DNA of 64,000 bases from Galeruca laticollis. Taxonomy: Eukaryota > Arthropoda > Insecta > Coleoptera > Chrysomelidae. The notes beneath the pieces were generated by a model. The model was given only the letters and a program-made list of their open reading frames with translations, was not told the origin of the DNA and did no database searches. Below, piece after piece: positions 1-10,352 of the stretch. Numbering within the stretch: position 1 is the stretch's first letter; the number at the start of each line of letters is the position of its first letter. A program made the translations under genes and the position numbers. The stretch is from the NCBI GenBank assembly GCA_963921935.1, contig OY998176.1:170620445-170684444 (forward strand). Reading direction: 5' to 3'.

Positions 1-624
1 TATTTAATCTTAGTTTGTATTCGGTAGAAAACGGGAAAACTAAGAATTGTTTTTACGATTTGGTATAGTATTTTCATTTTAATTTACTGTGTATTCATTT
101 GAAACTATTTGAAGAAGTTTGAATAAAATTCAATTTATTTCACGCAATATAAATTTTAGATTTATTTTTGAAGGTGACATTTGGTTGAATTTTAGCGACA
201 GATAATTTCTATGAAATTTTGTGGATGTCAGAAAGAAATTAAATATCCTTGAACATTTTGGAATCAACAGTTACATTATATTACTGGTTCGAAATTAGGA
301 ACAAGTGTTATAATAAATATTTAATTTGGACAAATCTTGAAAATCATGAAGAATTTATTTTTTTGATAGCGCATTGAACCCAACCCTGAGATAAGAGGAA
401 TTAGAAATTGAATATTAAATTAATCTTCCAATAAAATAAAAATTTTATAGCCAGGAATTTTTGACAACAACTGTCAATTTTTTGAAATAGATAGCATATG
501 TCGCTTTAAGCCGTGTGTACAATATTGACGCAACCAATGTTAGGCGATATGAAAAATTGATAAATTATAATAATAATATGAAATTTTATAATTCATAACA
601 ACCACAACGAATATACAATAATAT
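1..624. other. AT-rich stretch without recognisable gene
   Basis: No reading frame of note, no repeat structure and no recognisable element end is visible here. The stretch ends where Penelope-like coding similarity begins. Confidence 0.6.
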
Positions 625-1291
625 ATATACATGTATACTCAAATGTCCAGAATGTAACGCTGTCTATTAGATTGAAACCTTCAGAAATTTTGAAATCCGA
701 TACAGTGAGTACTTACGGGCATACAAATTAAAACAACCAGATAAATCCCATTACGCAAAACATCTACTTGACAACAAACATTCATTGATACCTAACACAT
801 AACTAGGAGTACTACATATTTGCGATAAGAAACAAGAACTGGATTTCCTTGAAGAATTAGAAATTAGAAGACACTTAAGAAACCCACAATATCAATCCAC
901 TTTTAAACTGTCTTCTTGAGTGAGCATTGTAAAGATCAGCAGATATATGTATATTTTTCTACATCATTACACAGTTATACTGATCTTAATTGAGAGAAAG
1001 ATATACAGGGTATACCCATGGGGCTAATAATATCTAGGCTTTAATATTTGTAATAGTATATCTTCTTCTCTCTATTAACATATATTTAGTCATTCACTAG
1101 GTAGGTCTCTTCTTGGTCTAGCCAAAAATCATTATTAAACATCAGGTAGGCATCAACTGAAATGTATCTTCTGTCATTATGAAGATATTTAATATCGATA
1201 CAATTGTCAAATTTTTTAGAATTTCTAACTTTTTATTCCATATATTGTGGAATTATTTAGAAACAGTACGTTTCATTTAAAAACACTTATA
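625..1291 (+). pseudogene. Penelope-like element fragment: GIY-YIG C-terminus plus pseudo-LTR
   Basis: This fragment is colinear with the better copy at 4142-4916. It carries the C-terminal GIY-YIG endonuclease of a Penelope-like retroelement, which in this class is joined to the reverse transcriptase and nicks target DNA. Readable parts are the CPECN-like cysteine motif, the region after the YLG box, and the stretch rich in Glu and Leu that precedes the stop. The frame is broken: a TAG replaces the codon after the Tyr of the YLG box near 670, and the penultimate segment is shortened near 890. After the coding remnant comes the shared 3' non-coding region with the AGATCAGCAGATAT motif. It ends around 1291 in the TTTCATTTAAAAACAC motif common to all copies. 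The reverse transcriptase part is absent, so this is a 5'-truncated copy. Confidence 0.75.
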
Positions 1292-1395
1292 TAATAGTTA
1301 AAAAATTATTATATAAAGATTGTATATATGTTTTATAATTGCATTACATGCCACATTATTTCTATTGTAGCCGTATTAATTAATCAACTTTGTTT

Positions 1396-1616
1396 TGACT
1401 GTCTCGACCCTTACTTCGTGGAATATGCTCATATTAGTGTTTTTAAATGAAACTCAAGGTCTCTTGTTAATTCCACAATATAATACAAGTTATTGAAAAT
1501 TCTAAAAAATTGACAATTGTTTCGATGAATTGTCAAGTGTCAATTTTTTAGAATTTTCAATAACTTGTATTATATTGTGGAATTAACTAGAGACCTTGAG
1601 TTTCATTTAAAAACAC
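1396..1616. repeat. Head-to-head Penelope ends forming a 77-bp-arm palindrome
   Basis: Arms at 1437-1513 and 1540-1616 are reverse complements with few mismatches and a ~26-bp spacer. Both arms are the pseudo-LTR segment that follows the hammerhead-like motif in the other Penelope copies. The left arm is minus strand and continues outward to 1396 into the CGAAGTAGGGGTCGAGAC-like sequence that precedes the ORF in the copy at 60-63 kb. The right arm begins next to the GTC triplet that would be the ribozyme cleavage site. Confidence 0.8.
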
Positions 1617-3595
1617 CAACTTTGTTTTATTAATATGTTTCTGAAAATGTTTTCCAATAATTATATAGCTGGTGATAATAAATAAATGCGTACATGAACA
1701 GCACCACTTTTAGAAAGAAAATAAAAATGTCTGACTGTTGTACCTTAAACTTGCTCTTATATGGAACATTTATAAAGTAAGTTACATTTTCCAATGCAGC
1801 AATAAATACATATCAAAATAAACTTGTTATACGAGTATATGCCAAAAATTATTAAACAACTTTGCTAGCTGGGCAGTAATACCCTTAATCTCCGTGTGCG
1901 TGATTTTTTTACTATTCTTATAATCCTCTTCACCATTTCTAGTTGTTGAAACGTGCTGTCCACAATTATCTTTTTTCAAACGTATAGAAAGGTTTGATTA
2001 TATACAATATTCGTTCTCAAATATGATATTCTAAATAAGATAATTTTCTATTAGTTGATGGGATGAGTTACCTACTTACCTTAATAGAAATTGGCATACA
2101 CAAATATCAAAGTCCATTTGGAAAGACAGTTAGCAGCAAAATACAGCCTCTTTTCCACATTGCTTCCAAAAATTTGGAATAAATAACCAAATATCTATTA
2201 AGATGTTGCTTTGAATACTCTTAAATATCAGTATCAACATTAGTAATGATCGATATCAAGGTTTCGGATTAAAGTGTGCTTTATTTAGTCACACCTTCAG
2301 CCACTAAAGGTTACTAGTTAGCAATAAATTACACAGTTATTTTATGTACAAGTACTTACATTTTACATACATGTTCATTGATTTCAAATATTCTAATCTA
2401 ATTTTAATATCCGATTTTTCACTTAACACTCCTTTCAAGTCATTTCCTATGCCGTAAATCAGTCTTTCAATGAAACACCGTCAATCACTATTTTCTTTGT
2501 TTCTCATTACAAGAGTTCTTTGAAAAGTAGTGTGTAACGTGTTGGTGGAGGATAATCAATCCGTGATCTAAACAGTATGTTTTGGGTTCTTCGTTGTTGG
2601 GAAATATGTTTCCATGTAATTACCTATTTCTTTCACTATCTAACATCGAATTTGATTAATTTTGTCAACTTTTTATGAACCCAAGCAATTGTTTCGTATA
2701 AAAATTTATGTTTTTGACAGAATTATACTTCTTCTGCAAATTTATCCGTCATACCTTCTATCCCCATAGCAGCAGTATTAAAAAATTGTTCGTCGATACT
2801 TTTTTGTTGAAGAAAGTTGAGTTCAGATTTTATTTGCATAAGCATAGGATGAGTAGTATATATTTTTATTAATTATTTAATTGCTGTTAATTAATCTGAT
2901 CTTACAAGCCGATTGAACTTATCTTAATTTCAAATGTATTCTGAGGTTTCTAAAGTTGCTGTGAGTTCATCTGGGTATTGAAGATTATAAGAGAATTTCA
3001 TTTTCATAATATTCAAATTTAAATTGAGGATAGTTTAGAGGGCTGGATTGGGGGAACAGCTGATTATTGATAATATAATAATAATTGGTAAATGCAAAAA
3101 GAAATGCGCAATATTTGCTAAGCATACTACAGAGAAATATTACATTTAAAATACACCACTCAGAGGACTGTTTTTTTTATTGATAGTCGTTTGTGGAAGA
3201 CATATAGTAAAAATAGATTGCAAATAATTGTGGTCGGGAGATTTTAGATTCAACTGAAAATTCCTAGGAAGTAGTAGCTGCTCATTAGATATTTCTAATA
3301 TGATGGTTTGGAACAGCAACTTCATCTTCGTTATTCAACAACCGTTCAAGAATTTGCTGATGAATCCTGATAGAACGGAATTTTCCGATTAACTGTTAAC
3401 AGGGAAAACGTGTAATGTTGTTTAAATTTTGTTGTACTAGCGAAGCTACCTTCAATAGAAATGGTATTACAAATCATCATAACGGGCGCAAATAGCAGGA
3501 AGGAAACATTCACTGTAAAGAGCTGACAAAGCACTTTAGGTGCGCGTTACACAGTGTCATGAAATATATATTATAGCAGTAACCTGATTACGTAC
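1617..3595. other. AT-rich stretch without recognisable gene
   Basis: No supported gene. A 62-codon frame on the minus strand near 3346-3534 resembles nothing recognised and has no supporting signals. Confidence 0.5.
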
Positions 3596-3599
3596 TCAC

Positions 3600-3725
3600 C
3601 TAGAGGTCCAAATCTTGATCATATTGACCTTCACTTCTGGGATTTTATGAAGGAGGACGTATGCTATGTGAAAAATATGACTAACTACAACTGAGGTGAA
3701 GCTGTGAATAGTGATCCTAACTTAA
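3600..3725 (+). pseudogene. Relic of mariner-like transposase C-terminus
   Basis: One frame around 3610-3700 reads like the end of a mariner-superfamily catalytic core. A P-N-L-D-H-I-D-L-H-F-W-D segment resembles the SPDL..LDF.LWG box that carries the third catalytic Asp, and a short K-E-D-V-C-Y segment follows, as in related transposases. Nothing upstream is recognisable and the frame stops soon after. It is a short relic and the call rests on one motif. Confidence 0.35.
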
Positions 3726-3829
3726 ATACGCAGAATTTCAGGCCGCATCATCCTCCAAAGTCCTCTTTCCAAATTTACAAAATAAATTCCACACAGAAAT
3801 CGAAATGAACTTAAAAATGTTGGGTGGTT

Positions 3830-4085
3830 GAAAGTTTCACGGATCAAGCCTTAGATAGCTGGATCTTTGATTGCCTTCAGCTGTGGGCCTGGGGTTGATG
3901 TTAAGTGTGCTAGGTGGCTGGAGGCTTCATCGATCTTGCCTAAAGCGGCTTGAGTCCTCGATCTTGCCCATAACGACTTGAGTCTGCGATCTGGCCTTAG
4001 CTAGCTGAATCTTTTATTGCTCACATTGTGTTGTGGTCTGAGGTTTGTGAGTTTCAGATTTAAGGGTCTGGGGTTGGTGTGTTTG
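3830..4085 (+). repeat. Degenerate GT-rich tandem repeat
   Basis: Short phrases recur with variation: GATCTTGCC and GATCTGGCC, GGCTTGAGTC and GACTTGAGTC, TAGCTGGAT and TAGCTGAAT, then GGTTTGTGAG, GGTTGGTGTG and GGTTCATGAG. The unit is roughly 30-40 bp and very diverged. Base composition is clearly more G+T rich than the flanks. No coding function is apparent. Confidence 0.45.
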
Positions 4086-4141
4086 GGGTTCATGAGTTTC
4101 GAGTTTAAATCTTACATATTTGGCAAATAATGTAAATTATC

Positions 4142-4543
4142 ATGACTAATAGAACACAATTTCGTAACTTTAAATTAGTGTACCTTGGAAAAGAAAAACT
4201 ATTAAAGAAGTCAGGTATATATAAACTCAAATGTCCAGAATGTAATGCTGTCTATTTGGGTCAGACCCTTAGGAATTTTGAAATGCGATACAGTGAGCAC
4301 TTACGAGCATACAGATTAAAACAACCAGATAAATCCCACTACGCAAAACATCTACTCGACACCAACCATTCATTGACACCTAATACAGAACTAGAAGTAC
4401 TGCATATTTGTGAAAAGAAACAAGAACTGGATTTCCTTGAAGAACTGGAAATTAGAAGACATTTAAGAAACCCACAATATGAAGTTGTCAATGAACAGTT
4501 AAATCTAGGAAATTCTCCACTAATAAACTGTCTTCTTAAGTGA
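4142..4543 (+). pseudogene. Penelope-like element GIY-YIG endonuclease domain, open frame of 133 codons
   Basis: This is the best preserved GIY-YIG segment in the window. Residues 25-45 hold the CPECN cysteine motif and the NAVYLGQT box, equivalent to the YIG motif. The conserved Arg of FEMRYSEH follows, and the C-terminal Glu-rich helix comes near EELEIRRHL. In Penelope-like retroelements this domain follows the reverse transcriptase in one long ORF and acts as the nuclease for integration. Here the frame starts inside that ORF: upstream sequence has no RT similarity, so the copy is 5'-truncated and the Met at 4142 is incidental. A pseudo-LTR follows. Close relatives lie at 625, 7592 and 63351 and, inverted, at 60.4 kb. 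Confidence 0.85.
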
Positions 4544-4912
4544 TAATTGTAAAGATCAGCAGATATAATTTTCCTGGTTTTCTATATCATTGCACAGTTA
4601 TACTGATCTTAATTGGAAAAATGATATCCAGGATATCACCATAGGGCTAATAATATATAAGCTTCAATATTTGTAATATCACATCTTCTTCTTTTTTCTA
4701 TAAACATATATTAAGCCAATCACAAGTTAGGTTACTTCTTGGTCTAGCCAAAAATAACTACTAAACATCAGGTAGGCATAAAATGAAATGTAACTTCAGT
4801 CATTCTGACGATGATATTGATTTATCGAAACAATTGTCAATTTTTTAGAATTTTCAATAACTTGTATTATATTGTGGAATTAACTAGAGACCTTGAGTTT
4901 CATTTAAAAACA

Positions 4913-4916
<4 letters not shown>
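4544..4916 (+). mobile_element. Penelope-like 3' pseudo-LTR
   Basis: Non-coding tail shared with the copies at 940-1291, 7950-8300 and, inverted, 62756-63110. Landmarks in order are AGATCAGCAGATAT, CACAGTTATACTGATCTTAA, a GGATATC motif, CATCAGGTAGGCAT, the hammerhead-like motif, and a TTGTGGAATTA segment ending in TTTCATTTAAAAACACTAA. It abuts a TA microsatellite. Confidence 0.75.
4805..4838 (+). ncRNA. Hammerhead-ribozyme-like motif in Penelope pseudo-LTR
   Basis: The motif reads CTGACGA, then a short GATA...TATC stem, then GAAAC, then the palindrome CAATTG and TC. This fits a hammerhead core: CUGANGA, stem II, GAAA, a very short self-complementary helix III, and a cleavage site after GUC. 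One extra U sits between the CUGANGA box and stem II. Penelope-like elements are known to carry hammerhead ribozymes in their pseudo-LTRs, and the position fits. Helix I is weak by eye, so activity is uncertain. Confidence 0.5.

Positions 4917-4953
<37 letters not shown>
4917..4953. repeat. (TA)n microsatellite
   Basis: Uninterrupted TA repeat directly at the 3' boundary of the Penelope copy. It may have been the insertion target or have arisen at the 3' end. Confidence 0.9.
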
Positions 4954-4956
<3 letters not shown>

Positions 4957-6768
4957 CATAAAAAGAAACCGGCAACACTCTGTATACTATAATATGGAAT
5001 GAAACACTACACACTATAAGCAAATACAAAATTTTAAAATTTAAATTTTTTAAATCATCCGATATGAAGACAATCTGTATCATTCATTATTCAATAGAGA
5101 AAGAAAACAAGAGTCAAAATGTAGAATTATTAAGGAAATTTTAAATACACTTTGTAAATACATATATGAAATATATAACATGATTTTAGCCTTTGAGAGA
5201 GAGAATTTTGAACGTTGAATCATATAAATTATAACAATCTATTTCTCACATAGAAAAGTAAAAACATTATGATTTGTTTTCAAAAGTAATAATTAGATAT
5301 TGGAAGAAGTTTTCTGATAACATTGTGTAATTATTTAATATATGTCAAGGTAGAAAGTCAAATAATAACATTAAGTTTATAAAGTATGACATTTGTGAAA
5401 TGAATTGTCATTCCGCATAGATCTAATTGAAATAAAAAGAGCTGTCATTTCAAAATATTTTGGAATATAATTTAAAGGAAGTAATTTATAAGATTTAATC
5501 ATTCAAAGACTTTAAACAGAATGTTCTAGAAGGATAGAGGAGCAATTTATAACTTATCAACAAGAATTTTTATAGCCAATTTTGATTGGTGGAGTAGATT
5601 TGAAATATTTTGATTAGCGACAAGCGTACTGAAAACTAAAAAAATTGAAGAGAAAAATTTGTTGATAATGAACTTCTCGAAAAGCAGCATATTGGAGTGG
5701 TAACTACAAAAGAAATGCATTATTCTTATATGTAACGCAACAGATTTACAAATCAAGTAAATAAACCTAGATTTGACAAATAATTGATGAAAATTAAAGA
5801 GTACTGACCGTAAAATTTCATCTATATAACCAAGTAAAATATTGTATCGTGGAAATGGTGTCCCCACGATATATTTCAGAAAGGACTGGACTATGGAATT
5901 CCTTTTAAAATGTATTGATGTGGATGGATTGTAATATCAACTTTAGCTATTATCCAAGCACAACAGGTCGTTTGGCTTTCCAGGAGGTAATCTAAAAACA
6001 ATTATTGAGGTATATTAGTATGGAACAGTGAACAGGTATTTAAAACTATTTCATTCATATAAAAAAGGTTAAATAAACTTACTTGTGTTGTGCAAAGATT
6101 TGAACTTAGATATTTCATATATTCTAACCATCATTATTTTCACCATTTTTATTTCATAGACAATTTTGTAACAAGATTCGTTTTTTTTAATGTGTATATA
6201 ATGTTGCCTATTTTGTAATCACATATAATAATAATATTTCATTTGAGTGTATGTTTTGTTGAATGAATGATCCCCATAGATAGTTTGTTTTCATGAGTTT
6301 TTTTTTGTAAAAGAATGATGTATTTGTTTTCAAAATATTAAATAACGTTTTTCCACTTGAAAGACTTGAAATTATATTGTTGAGAAGCTTCATTTCTTGA
6401 TGATTGCTCCATCTATATTCAGCAGTATTGACCAGACATTTTTTAATCGTGGAGGGGTTGAAATCAAGCATACAGGACCATCTCTAGGATTTTATTAAGA
6501 AATTAAAGCAAGTATTTTCTTTGATCAAAATTTTTTATTTATTCAAATGCAAGGATTTTATTTTATTTTGGCGCTCATAATTGAAATTAAAATAGTTTCG
6601 TTTTAACATATGAACCCTACTTTGAGATCATAGAGTTTTTCATGCAAGGTATAATTATTTTATGACCTATTTCAAAAATTTATAATATACCGGGCAAACA
6701 AAAAAATTAGTAATTCATAATCACCAAACATTAACAATAATAAAGGTATCATAAGAATACAAATCCAG

Positions 6769-6771
<3 letters not shown>
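4954..6771. other. AT-rich stretch without recognisable gene
   Basis: Two open frames on the minus strand (about 5547-5867 and 6208-6471) encode 106 and 87 residues with no recognisable motif. Their composition looks like AT-rich non-coding DNA. No splice-flanked exon or transposon end was recognised. Confidence 0.5.
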
Positions 6772-6809
<38 letters not shown>

Positions 6810-6820
<11 letters not shown>

Positions 6821-6976
6821 GGAAATGTTTATATTCTTGGGTTCATAGGTTGTTTTAAATAATTAAAATACGATTGTATTTCACATTTTTCTATTAAAAA
6901 TGTGAAATACAATCGTATTTTAATTATTCAAAACAACCTATGAACCCAAGAATATAAACATTTCCAATATTATATA
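6810..6976. mobile_element. Hairpin MITE, 81-bp arms, in (TA)n
   Basis: Arms at 6810-6890 and 6896-6976 are reverse complements with about one mismatch, separated by only five bases (6891-6895). (TA)n tracts lie on both sides (about 6772-6812 and 7003-7050). The whole unit is one almost perfect stem-loop with no coding capacity. A non-autonomous TA-targeting (Tc1/mariner type) foldback MITE inserted in a TA microsatellite explains it well. A locally generated inverted duplication is the alternative. Confidence 0.75.
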
Positions 6977-7000
6977 CAAATGGTTGAAGAAACTAAATGA

Positions 7001-7002
<2 letters not shown>

Positions 7003-7050
<48 letters not shown>
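7003..7050. repeat. (TA)n microsatellite
   Basis: Pure TA repeat of about 48 bp right of the hairpin element. A similar tract of about 40 bp lies on its left side. Confidence 0.9.
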
Positions 7051-7052
<2 letters not shown>

Positions 7053-7054
<2 letters not shown>

Positions 7055-7591
7055 GGTAGTTATTTTGACAATAACTAGTTAGAACAAATATTAGTGGGGG
7101 ATTTGGCATCTGAGACAAAGAATACTCTGTTTAGTTAGTCCGAGCTTTCGAAAATGTTTATTTCCATCCTCAGGGACACTACAATTGATAAAAATAGTCA
7201 AAATTTTAGAATCAAACAATATAATTAACACTTACATTAAGTGAGGTTATTTGTCATTGAGTTGGTGTAAATGTGAAAACAAGAACAATGTGCTTTTTCT
7301 TTCCTTGAAAAATGGTTCTTAATAATTACAATGTACGAAATTACATGTTAAAATTATCACAGTATCTAGAATTTCTCTAATATATACAATTTTTGTGATT
7401 AAAACAGATCAGCTACCACGTGAAACTTAATAAAATTTTAAGGTTAGGAAACTGTCACTAGAGAATTCTTCTCTTCCATTGACGCCTTGATTGAGACTTA
7501 TACATTTGGTTATCTAGTTATATAAATCAATGACGGGAGTGAAGTTGAACGTTTTAGCGGAGCATTGTAAACGAATTGTAAATTATATTTC
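7053..7591 (-). mobile_element. Penelope-like pseudo-LTR of a second family (probable)
   Basis: Read on the minus strand, 7134-7173 gives a CTGAGGATGG...TTTTCGAAAG arrangement followed by GGACTAACTAAAC. This matches the hammerhead-bearing pseudo-LTR layout of Penelope-like elements but differs from the family at 4.1 kb. No coding sequence is attached. The segment runs into the plus-strand GIY-YIG relic at 7592. Confidence 0.4.
7134..7173 (-). ncRNA. Second hammerhead-like motif
   Basis: On the minus strand CTGAGGA is followed by a short stem (GGAAAT...ATTTTC) and then GAAAG. The extra U between the first box and the stem also occurs in the 4805-4838 motif. Helix III would be short (AG...CT). 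Only the core is visible; helix I was not established. Confidence 0.35.
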
Positions 7592-8300
7592 TTGTTTGTT
7601 AATAAACCAATTCACGATATCCACTATCGTGTTGCAGTATATATGAAATTAAATGTCCAGAATGTAATGCCTGCCTATTTGGGTGAAACCCTTAGAAATT
7701 CTGAAATTGGTATAGTGAATACTACGAGCATACAGCTTAAAACAACCAGAGAAATCCCACCACGTAAAATATCTACTTGACACCAATCATTCAGTGACAC
7801 CTAACACAAAACTAGATGTAATGCATATTTGTGATACGAAACAAGAACTGGATTTCCTTGAAAAGTTAGAAATTAGAAGACACGTAAGAGACTCACAAAC
7901 CGAAGTCGTCTTTGAACAGATGAGTCTAGGTAGTATTCTTAAGTATTAATTGTAGAAATCAGCAAATATAGTTCTCCTGGTTTTCTATATCATTACACAG
8001 TTATACTAATCTTAAATGGGAAAAAGATATCCAGGATATCCTCATAGTGCTTATAGTATCTAAGCTTCAATATTTCTAATATCTCTTTTTTATTCATATA
8101 GATTAAGTCAACTCCTTGGTCTAGCAAAAATACTCATTAAATATTAGGTGAGGTAGGCATAACATGAAATGTAACTTCTGTCATTCTGATGATGATAGTA
8201 ATATCGTAACAATTGTCAATGTCTTAGAATTTTTACCATTTTTTTCAATATATTGGGCAATTATTTGGAGGCAGTTATTTTCATTTAAAAAAGTAATATG
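7592..8300 (+). pseudogene. Penelope-like GIY-YIG relic with pseudo-LTR
   Basis: The coding part runs from about 7640 to 7950 and matches the 4142-4543 frame in order: the N-V-Q-N-V-M-P-A-Y-L-G-E-T region, then the F/L-x-L-x-T-R segment and the Glu-rich end. It is cut by frameshifts near 7660, 7715 and 7780. The shared 3' non-coding region follows to about 8300. A hammerhead-like motif at 8186-8217 has the intact CTGATGA box but GTAAC in place of GAAAC, so it is probably inactive. The RT domain is absent. Confidence 0.7.
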
Positions 8301-8738
8301 AATAGATTCCATAAAATGGTCGAACCAATGAATTTCAATGAAATTAACATGCGTAAAAACAAGTCTATGAAGAATTTGAGTAGTTGTGTGAACGGTTTCA
8401 ATTCCCGTAATATAAATACGTCTATCGGGGATAGAATAACTGCTGAAATAATAATTTAATGAACAATACAAATAAATGGGATTTTATGAATGTTATTACG
8501 TTAATTGCTTCCTTTCCATGTTCATTAAATGTTTTGCTACAATTTTCTTTTTTTGTGAATAATATAGCCAATATATTCTTCACATATCACGTGATTCGTC
8601 TGTACTCACTAGGATGCAAATTAAATTAAATATCGTTCGCTTACTAACGCTAAAGGTTGAATACAATGTTAAATCCCGCAGTAGGTATTATATAATTAAT
8701 TCTCATATGATTTTTCATAAATAATCATGCATATTGTA
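8301..8738. other. No gene recognised
   Basis: AT-rich sequence between the Penelope relic and the palindrome at 8739. A 96-codon minus-strand frame at 8181-8471 overlaps the Penelope tail and looks spurious. Confidence 0.5.
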
Positions 8739-8866
8739 GTATATTACGTAACGAGTGCGGAAAGTGACATTTTTCACACGAGTGAGAAGTATTGTCTCAC
8801 GAGGTGCAACCCAAGTGAGATAATCTCCCTATTGTGGAAAATCACTTTCGCACAAGTTATGTATAC
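8739..8866. repeat. Imperfect palindrome flanking Crypton-like element (left)
   Basis: The outer arms GTATATTACGTAACGAGTGC and, inverted, GCACAAGTTATGTATAC pair imperfectly. Nested inside are AAAGTGA/TCACTTT and CACGAGTGAGA/TCTCACGAGGTG pairs. It lies about 0.3 kb beyond the C-terminal end of the minus-strand recombinase relic. Three more palindromes of similar size occur near the two recombinase copies (11722, 39441, 46471). The function is unknown; element termini or a recombination site are possible. Confidence 0.5.
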
Positions 8867-9180
8867 TATTTCTCCTACGACCACGCGATATACTTTTACC
8901 GAATCAGACATGTACAATCTTGCGATTTTATGTAGATGTGAGAGGTTTTATATATGTGTATTTGTAATTACTTTATATAGTTTTGATTACTTACCTTTGA
9001 AAGTGGCTCAGAAAATTGTGATTTTTATGCGATGAAAAAGAGTGCCTTCATAAAAAAGTTAGAATAAATAATGGTAAACAAAATATTACGAAAATTTATT
9101 TTAACAACTAACAACAATTGGAAACAGAACATCAGAAATAAAACTGTTTTTGTTACATAAATATTGCGATTCAGAATTAA

Positions 9181-10352
9181 TTATTTATTTGAATCTCTAT
9201 AAAAATTAAAAGTAGAATCATTATTAGTGCTATTTATAAATTGCAATGGTGTATGTGCAAGATTGTTTTCGATATTTTCTCGGATGTTACTTATAATTGT
9301 ACTCGAAGTTGAGGGATGCTGATTAATATTTTCCAATATCGCTGATTCTGCAGTATCTTTGGATCCTCCTTGCACAACGTCTACAATTTTGGATGCAACA
9401 TTTATTCTATTGGTAGTCGATTCGTCTATATATCCTTCACCGACAGTAGAGGATTTCCATCCTCCATGTCTTTTAAGAGTTGTAATATCTCCTCCTGCAT
9501 CTACCAATATTGTGGCAGATGATCTTCTAAGACAATGACTTGTGTTAGTTTTTGCATTGTCAACTTTTAAAAATTTGGCAACTTCAGTAGGTACAGAACC
9601 TATTTTGTTTATACCTACAACTTGTTTGGTACATTTTTTGTTTTGGTAGTTGACAAAAAAAATTTATCATGTGTTGCAGGTCTTAAATCAGCGTATTTTT
9701 CATATTTTTCATAAAATATATCTGTTACATTAAATTTTTTTTGTATTGTAAATTTTAATTATCGCTGCAGAACCTATATCTTCTATATCATCTACACCAA
9801 TGTTTACTTGTTCTTGTTTGCGGCATGCTTCACTAATTCCAAAGATTAGGACTACCTAAAAATTAATATGATACTTATTAGTAAACACGTGAGTAATACC
9901 TACACAACTTTTTTAAACTCACTTCAATGAATAAAAACTGATCGTCAGGAGCTTGTGTTATGAAATCGTATATTTGCATGGTGGCTAAGATGGAAGATTT
10001 CTTTGGTTTATTACAATCATTCTTTCTTTTTAAAAATGCCTTTGTTTTCAGATATTTAGCAATATCTACATTGTAGTTTATATATGAAGTAGTAACCCAG
10101 CATAGAATATATTGACCACAATGTAATTGGCCGTACTTTTTTGGATAATTAATTCATATATGCGAGTAGTACATTTTCTGAAAATGAACTTCTGATATCT
10201 TTATCTTTTCTCCAGTTTATAAATTGTTCATATGTACGTTCATATATGGCTCGTGATTTTGTAGGTAGAATTTTGAAGCACGTTATTTTTGCTGCTTCCA
10301 CAATTTCTGGCGGAGTGCATTCACTATCGCTATTACTGTCCTCCGTATGCAT
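9181..10352 (-). pseudogene. Crypton-like tyrosine recombinase, decayed
   Basis: Tyrosine recombinases of Crypton transposons cut and rejoin DNA through a Tyr-phosphate intermediate. Reading from 10352 leftwards: the N-terminal core-binding helices (the I-Y-E-R-T-Y-E-Q-F-I-N-W segment); a W-S-I-Y-S-M-L box; the first catalytic Arg in G-I-S-E-A-C-R-K-Q-E near 9830; the H-C-L-R-R motif (HxxR) near 9530; H-G-G-W; and the nucleophile Tyr in E-G-Y-I-D-E-S at about 9430. A TAA at about 10149, a frameshift near 10080 and another near 9740 break the frame, so it is dead. A 67-bp intron fits at 9856-9922. The C-terminal ~75 residues are Ser/Asn rich. A related copy is split across 39730-46262. The palindromes at 8739 and 11722 flank the gene. 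Confidence 0.8.
9856..9922 (-). other. Putative 67-bp intron in Crypton-like gene
   Basis: On the minus strand the coding segment ending in F-L-F-I-E is followed by a GTGAGT donor (9917-9922). After 67 bases a pyrimidine-rich TTTTTAG acceptor is followed by coding sequence (VVLIFGISEAC) in the phase expected for the recombinase core. Joining at these sites keeps the frame. Confidence 0.6.

Noticed and set aside
4811..5002. 63-codon frame ending in Ile-Tyr repeats
   Set aside because: It is translation of the hammerhead-like motif and the TA microsatellite.
8727..9035. 102-codon plus-strand frame
   Set aside because: It overlaps the palindrome at 8739-8866 and has no protein-like motif; treated as chance.
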